DNA of 10,552 nt from NCBI GenBank assembly GCA_943329165.2, contig CALQCV020000046.1, forward strand, positions 1-10,552, in the 5' to 3' direction. Positions 7,712-10,552 of the stretch are shown in pieces. Source of the DNA: Candidatus Nitrotoga sp. CP45. Lineage in GTDB: Bacteria; Bacteroidota; Bacteroidia; Flavobacteriales; Flavobacteriaceae. A program made the position numbers and the translations under genes. The notes beneath the pieces are model-generated. The model saw only the letters and a program-made list of their open reading frames with translations, was not told where the DNA came from and ran no database searches. Numbering within the stretch: position 1 is the stretch's first letter; each line of letters opens with the position of its first letter.

Positions 7712-7742
7712 TTGGTTGGGTTGCAGAAATGTTTTAATTTTG
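7712..7742 (+). promoter_or_regulatory. Bacteroidota-type promoter for tig (TTG-N20-TAATTTTG)
   Basis: A -33 TTG (7712-7714) is followed after 20 bp by TAATTTTG (7735-7742), a perfect TAnnTTTG -7 element with the expected spacing. Transcription would start around 7748-7750, leaving a leader of about 20 bases before the tig ATG at 7769. It is the best-formed promoter in the window, and it lies inside an inverted repeat. Confidence 0.75.
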
Positions 7743-7754
7743 CAACCCAATTTT
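7716..7754 (+). terminator. Perfect 10-bp hairpin plus T-run, terminator of the pdxJ operon overlapping the tig promoter
   Basis: TTGGGTTGCA (7716-7725) and TGCAACCCAA (7741-7750) are exact reverse complements around a 15-base loop, followed by TTTT (7751-7754). This can act as an intrinsic terminator for the upstream genes. The same bases carry most of the tig promoter, including its -7 element, so the palindrome could instead or also be a regulator-binding site. The T-run is short. Confidence 0.6.
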
Positions 7755-7768
7755 AGTATCGATAAAAA

Positions 7769-9103
7769 ATGAATATTACAAGAAATAATGTAGACGCATT
7801 AAACGCTCTAGTTACTGTAGAAGTATCAAAATCGGATTATGCAGAAAAAGTAAATAAAGTTTTGGCAGATTATCGTAAAAACGCGGCAATTTCTGGTTTC
7901 AGAAAAGGAACTGTGCCAATGAGTCTAATCCAAAAACAATATGGAAAAGCTATTTTATTAGAAGAAGTAAACAAGTTGCTGCAAGACAATTTGAATAGAT
8001 ATTTGGCTCAGGAAAAACTAGATATTCTGGGAAATCCACTTCCAAAAGTAAACGAAGAATTCAGCTGGGATTTGGAAGATTATAAATTCGAATTCGAGCT
8101 AGGTTTGGCGCCAGAATTCAAAGTAGATTTAGCAGCTAAAAATAATTTAGTTCAATACAAAATTGTCGCCGACGATAAAATGTTAAACGACCAGATTGCA
8201 AGAATCCAAAAACAATACGGAAAACTAATCGCAAAAGAAATCGTTGAAGAAGGAAATGATGTTTCCGGAATTTTCGCCAACGCAGAAAAGGGAATCAACA
8301 ATAGAACTACTTTATCATTAGATACTTTTGCTGAAAAGAAAACAGCGAAAAGTTTTATTGGAAAAAAAGTTGGTGATGTTGTAACACTTAAAACTAAAGG
8401 TTTATTCGATGACGATCACAAACTAATGGACGTTTTGGCAATTGGTCATGATGACGTTCACGGCATGGACGTTGACGTAACTTTCACTATTGATGAAGTT
8501 GTTGGTCATGAATTAGCAACTTTAGACCAGGAATTATTTGATAAATTATTCGGGCCAAAAGAAATCACATCAGTGACTGAGCTGAAAGCGAAAATAAAAG
8601 AAGATGCCGAACAACAATTTAAACAACAAGCCGATCAAAAATTCTTAAACGACGTTACAGAGTCTTTAATCGCAACGACTAAATTCGATTTACCAGCTGC
8701 TTTCCTAAAAAGATGGATACAAACTGCAGGTGAAAACCCAATGTCAGCCGAAGATGCAGAAGTAGAATATACAAAATCTGAAAACGGTTTACGTTACCAA
8801 CTAATCGAAGGTAAAGTAATGGCTGAAAATAATTTGCAAATCACTTTTGAAGATTTGAAAGACTACACTACCAATGTTATCAAAAAACAAATGGCACAAT
8901 TTGGGCAAATGAATCCAACCGATGAGGATGTTCAAGGAATCGTGGCTCGTGTTATGTCAAACCAGGATGAAGTAAAACGCCTATCAGAGCAAGTTATGAG
9001 CGAAAAAATGCTGAACTTGTTTAAAGACAAAGTAAAAGCAAAATCAAAAGAGGTATCTTATGATGATTTCATTAAAGCTATGTATGGCGAATTAAAACAC
9101 TAA
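7769..9103 (+). CDS. tig: Trigger factor, ribosome-associated chaperone
   Basis: Binds near the ribosome exit tunnel and shields nascent chains. The 444 residues are close to the usual length of 430-450. The N-terminal ribosome-binding domain (1-115) has the signature GFRKGTVPMSLI (43-54), whose FRK touches the ribosome. Residues about 150-245 occupy the place of the FKBP-type prolyl isomerase domain but look divergent: I cannot see the usual aromatic active-site pattern, so isomerase activity may be lost. The C-terminal helical arms (about 255-440), rich in Lys, Glu and Gln, begin near LATLDQELFDKLFGP. The ATG lies about 20 bases after the predicted transcription start, and a strong terminator follows the stop. 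Its place before clpP and clpX is the widely conserved tig-clpP-clpX order, coupling folding to proteolysis. Confidence 0.96.
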   Translation: MNITRNNVDALNALVTVEVSKSDYAEKVNKVLADYRKNAAISGFRKGTVPMSLIQKQYGKAILLEEVNKLLQDNLNRYLAQEKLDILGNPLPKVNEEFSWDLEDYKFEFELGLAPEFKVDLAAKNNLVQYKIVADDKMLNDQIARIQKQYGKLIAKEIVEEGNDVSGIFANAEKGINNRTTLSLDTFAEKKTAKSFIGKKVGDVVTLKTKGLFDDDHKLMDVLAIGHDDVHGMDVDVTFTIDEVVGHELATLDQELFDKLFGPKEITSVTELKAKIKEDAEQQFKQQADQKFLNDVTESLIATTKFDLPAAFLKRWIQTAGENPMSAEDAEVEYTKSENGLRYQLIEGKVMAENNLQITFEDLKDYTTNVIKKQMAQFGQMNPTDEDVQGIVARVMSNQDEVKRLSEQVMSEKMLNLFKDKVKAKSKEVSYDDFIKAMYGELKH

Positions 9104-9128
9104 AATTATCTAATTATTATTATATTTG

Positions 9129-9157
9129 AGCGTCAAAGTAATTTGGCGCTTTTTTTT
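9129..9157 (+). terminator. Intrinsic terminator after tig
   Basis: AGCGTCAAA (9129-9137) pairs with TTTGGCGCT (9142-9150) as a 9-bp stem with one G-U pair and the tetraloop GTAA, followed by a run of seven T (9151-9157). It begins 26 bp after the tig stop, a textbook rho-independent terminator, so clpP needs its own promoter. Confidence 0.9.
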
Positions 9158-9204
9158 ATTCTGAACTTGTTTACTGCGTCAGTTCGCTGCGCTCGGGTCA
9201 GAAT
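9158..9204. repeat. GC-richer inverted-repeat fragment in the tig-clpP gap
   Basis: ATTCTGA (9158-9164) and TCAGAAT (9198-9204) are perfect 7-bp inverted arms around a GC-richer core. Within it, CAGTTCGCTGCGCTCGGG (9180-9197) is nearly the exact reverse complement of the repeat core at 6512-6530, differing only in a 2-3 base segment. It therefore belongs to the same dispersed family, in opposite orientation. Confidence 0.7.
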
Positions 9205-9210
9205 CTTTAA

Positions 9211-9320
9211 GAGCTATTTCCCGCTGTACGCTATATCTTTTTATTGTTTGTCACCCTGAGCGCAGTCGAAGGGGTTTTCTTCAAACAATAAAAAGGATGC
9301 CGCTTCCATCGGGGCTAGGA
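9211..9320. repeat. About 110-bp palindromic dispersed element (REP-like) with a perfect 14-bp inner stem
   Basis: The inner stem CTTTTTATTGTTTG (9237-9250) is exactly complementary to CAAACAATAAAAAG (9282-9295). It encloses a 31-bp core with CCCTGAGCGCAGTCGAAGG, a sequence I recall as recurrent between genes in flavobacteria. Outside the stem are GAGCTATTTCCCGCTGTACG on the left and GGATGCCGCTTCCATCGGGG on the right, which I recall as the two ends of a common flavobacterial intergenic element; they are only weakly complementary to each other. No open reading frame is present. It looks like a non-autonomous REP or MITE-like unit, but only a genome-wide copy count can confirm that. The boundaries are estimates. 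Confidence 0.65.
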
Positions 9321-9478
9321 TTTAAGTTAGAGCGACACATTGTCACCTTAAAAACAAGGCACGAACTTTGACTAAAGCATAACAATTAAAACTAATTTTT
9401 GACTCAAACCCGGGGCGCAGTAGAACCTTATGGAGCGCAGCGGAATAAATTCTTAACTCATAACTTATAACTAGTAAA
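9321..9478 (+). promoter_or_regulatory. clpP upstream region: candidate promoter, GCGCAG repeats and heptamer array
   Basis: No gene is visible here. A TTTG (9367-9370), 22 bp, and TAATTTTTG (9393-9401, one base longer than the -7 consensus) form the best candidate clpP promoter. It is followed by two related segments, GGGGCGCAGTAGAACC and GGAGCGCAGCGGAAT (about 9412-9445), like the nearby repeats. The last 21 bp are three heptamers, TAACTCA, TAACTTA and TAACTAG (9454-9474), ending 4 bp before the ATG. No clear ribosome-binding site is seen, which is usual for Bacteroidota. Confidence 0.4.
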
Positions 9479-10165
9479 ATGGACTACGGAAAAGACCCGA
9501 GAGCTACGCTCGAAATGGCGAAGCAATTTAAAAAATTTGCTACTAAAAAACATGGCGTAAACAGTTTATATTACGATAAAATCGTTGGTAGCATGACGCC
9601 TTATATTATTGAAGAACGCCAAATGAATGTGTCACAACTTGACGTTTTCTCACGTTTGATGATGGACAGAATCATCTTCATGGGAACGGGAGTCGACGAT
9701 TATATGGCCAACATTATCCAAGCGCAATTGTTGTTTTTGGAAAGTGTTGATGCTTCAAAAGACATCCAAATCTATATCAATTCTCCAGGTGGAAGTGTTT
9801 ATGCTGGACTTGGAATTTATGACACCATGCAATACATCAAACCAGATGTAGCAACAATTTGTACCGGAATGGCAGCTTCAATGGGCGCTGTTTTATTATG
9901 CGCAGGTGCAGCCGGTAAACGTTCGGCATTGCCACATTCAAGAGTGATGATTCACCAACCTTCTGGCGGCGCCTCTGGTGTTGCAACCGATATGGAAATC
10001 AACTTAAAAGAAATGTTGAAACTAAAAGATGAATTGTACCAAATAATCTCTCATCATTCCGGGCAAACATTTGATAAAGTTCACAAAGATTCAGAACGCG
10101 ATTATTGGATGATTGCTGATGAAGCTAAAGAATACGGAATGATTGATGAAGTGTTAAGAAGATAA
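9479..10165 (+). CDS. clpP: ATP-dependent Clp protease proteolytic subunit ClpP
   Basis: The serine protease subunit that forms a double heptameric chamber and degrades proteins fed by ClpX. The 228 residues carry the intact triad Ser134 (GMAASMGAV), His159 (MIHQPSGG) and Asp208 (SERDYW), plus INSPGGSVYAG (100-110), the oxyanion-forming segment. The N terminus is odd: MDYGK is followed by DPRATLEMAKQ before FKKFATKKHGVNS. From memory, flavobacterial ClpP proteins run directly from MDYGK or MNYGK into EFKK/EFEK, so about ten residues appear inserted. The DNA for them (9496-9524) resembles the dispersed repeat at 6512-6537 at both ends. The reading frame stays open and the core is intact, so the protease is probably functional. 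The ATG is supported by the conserved MDYGK start. clpX follows after 72 bp. Confidence 0.97.
   Translation: MDYGKDPRATLEMAKQFKKFATKKHGVNSLYYDKIVGSMTPYIIEERQMNVSQLDVFSRLMMDRIIFMGTGVDDYMANIIQAQLLFLESVDASKDIQIYINSPGGSVYAGLGIYDTMQYIKPDVATICTGMAASMGAVLLCAGAAGKRSALPHSRVMIHQPSGGASGVATDMEINLKEMLKLKDELYQIISHHSGQTFDKVHKDSERDYWMIADEAKEYGMIDEVLRR
9496..9524 (+). repeat. Repeat-like sequence inside the 5' coding region of clpP
   Basis: This 29-bp stretch starts CCCGAG and ends TGGCGAAGC, exactly as the 26-bp intergenic repeat at 6512-6537 does (CCCGAG ... TGGCGAAGC), with a diverged middle part. It encodes most of the DPRATLEMAKQ segment that looks additional to ClpP. The match is short, so this is suggestive rather than proven. 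Confidence 0.5.
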
Positions 10166-10169
10166 ATGT

Positions 10170-10230
10170 GTCGAAAGTCGAAGGTCAAATGTCGAAAGAC
10201 TTTATGACTTATGACTTTATGACTTTAGAC
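10170..10230. repeat. Heptamer/octamer repeat spacer between clpP and clpX, potential hairpin
   Basis: The left half is four 7-bp units, GTCGAAA, GTCGAAG, GTCAAAT and GTCGAAA (10170-10197). The right half is four 7-8-bp units in roughly the opposite sense, GACTTTAT, GACTTAT, GACTTTAT and GACTTTAG (10198-10228). The outer ends, GTCGAAAGTC and GACTTTAGAC (10221-10230), pair at 9 of 10 positions, so the transcript could fold into a long imperfect hairpin just before the clpX start. There is no T-run, so read-through into clpX is expected. Confidence 0.8.
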
Positions 10231-10237
10231 CAAAAAA

Positions 10238-10552
10238 ATGGCAAAACAAGTTTTAGAATGTTCTTTTTGCGGAAGAAAAAAACCGGAAACCAATTTATTG
10301 ATTGCCGGAATAAATGCGCACGTTTGCGATCGATGTATTGAACAAGCTCACGGAATAGTGTTAGAAGAATTAAAATCAGGCGGAAATACTTTGAAATCAA
10401 GTTCTGATTTGATATTGAAAAAACCAAAAGAAATTAGAGCGTTTTTAGACCAATACGTTATTGGGCAAGACCAAACTAAAAAAGTAATGTCGGTTGCGGT
10501 TTATAATCACTATAAAAGATTGATGCAATTACAACACGAAGAAGATGTTGAA
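10238..10552 (+). CDS. clpX: ATP-dependent Clp protease ATP-binding subunit ClpX, 3' end cut by window edge
   Basis: The AAA+ unfoldase that selects substrates, unfolds them and threads them into ClpP. Only the first 105 codons are in the window. The N-terminal zinc-binding domain has Cys8, Cys11, Cys30 and Cys33 in CSFC and CDRC, the treble-clef zinc finger that dimerises and recruits substrates and adaptors. After a linker, [18 protein letters not shown] (about 73-90) and [16 protein letters not shown] start the AAA+ module; the Walker A motif lies beyond the edge. The start [11 protein letters not shown] agrees with the family. The gene lies 72 bp after clpP on the same strand, so they are probably co-transcribed through the repeat-filled spacer. 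Confidence 0.96.
   Translation, partial: MAKQVLECSFCGRKKPETNLLIAGINAHVCDRCIEQAHGIVLEELKSGGNTLKSSSDLILKKPKEIRAFLDQYVIGQDQTKKVMSVAVYNHYKRLMQLQHEEDVE

Noticed and set aside
9121..9128. TATATTTG as a promoter -7 element for clpP
   Set aside because: It lies directly before the tig terminator, so any transcript started here would run into that hairpin at once.
9104..9478. Small protein gene in the tig-clpP gap
   Set aside because: No open frame of convincing length or composition was found; the region is explained by a terminator, repeats and a promoter candidate.
10170..10230. CRISPR-like array
   Set aside because: Units are only 7-8 bp and directly adjacent with no unique spacers, so this is a simple tandem repeat.
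10209..10427. Minus-strand frame of 72 codons over the clpX start
   Set aside because: Antisense to clpX, whose zinc-finger cysteines and start are clear.

Overview
The window looks like a chromosomal housekeeping segment from a Flavobacterium-like member of the Bacteroidota. The evidence is low-GC DNA, AT-rich leaders without clear Shine-Dalgarno sequences, promoter -7 elements of the TAnnTTTG type, a DUF6089-like gene beside uppS and bamA, and protein sequences that read like flavobacterial orthologues. No rRNA, tRNA, CRISPR array, phage or complete insertion sequence was seen.

Layout: genes diverge from a point near 5612-5774. To the left, all on the minus strand, run a CBS-domain protein, NAD kinase (nadK), a DUF6089-like outer-membrane protein, undecaprenyl diphosphate synthase (uppS) and the outer-membrane assembly factor bamA, which is cut by the left edge. 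The last three are packed with gaps of 3 and 7 bp and appear to form one envelope-biogenesis operon, linking the lipid carrier for peptidoglycan and glycan synthesis with outer-membrane protein insertion. To the right, on the plus strand, come pdxJ (vitamin B6), an alpha/beta hydrolase and a small PF04020-type membrane protein, probably one operon. A hairpin that also overlaps the next promoter ends this group. The proteostasis cluster tig, clpP, clpX follows, with clpX cut by the right edge: ribosome-bound chaperone, protease subunit and unfoldase.

The genes are ordinary. The unusual material lies between them, and in one case inside one. The 375-bp tig-clpP gap holds a strong terminator, a GC-richer inverted-repeat segment, a roughly 110-bp palindromic element with a perfect 14-bp inner stem, and a heptamer array directly before clpP. 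A related short repeat lies before the alpha/beta hydrolase, between perfect 12-bp direct repeats. A similar sequence appears to sit in frame inside the 5' end of clpP, adding about ten residues. The clpP-clpX spacer is built almost wholly of 7-8-bp units in two opposite orientations. I see no new multi-gene system. The best candidates for something under-described are this repeat family, its apparent in-frame entry into clpP, and the heptamer arrays placed just before start codons.
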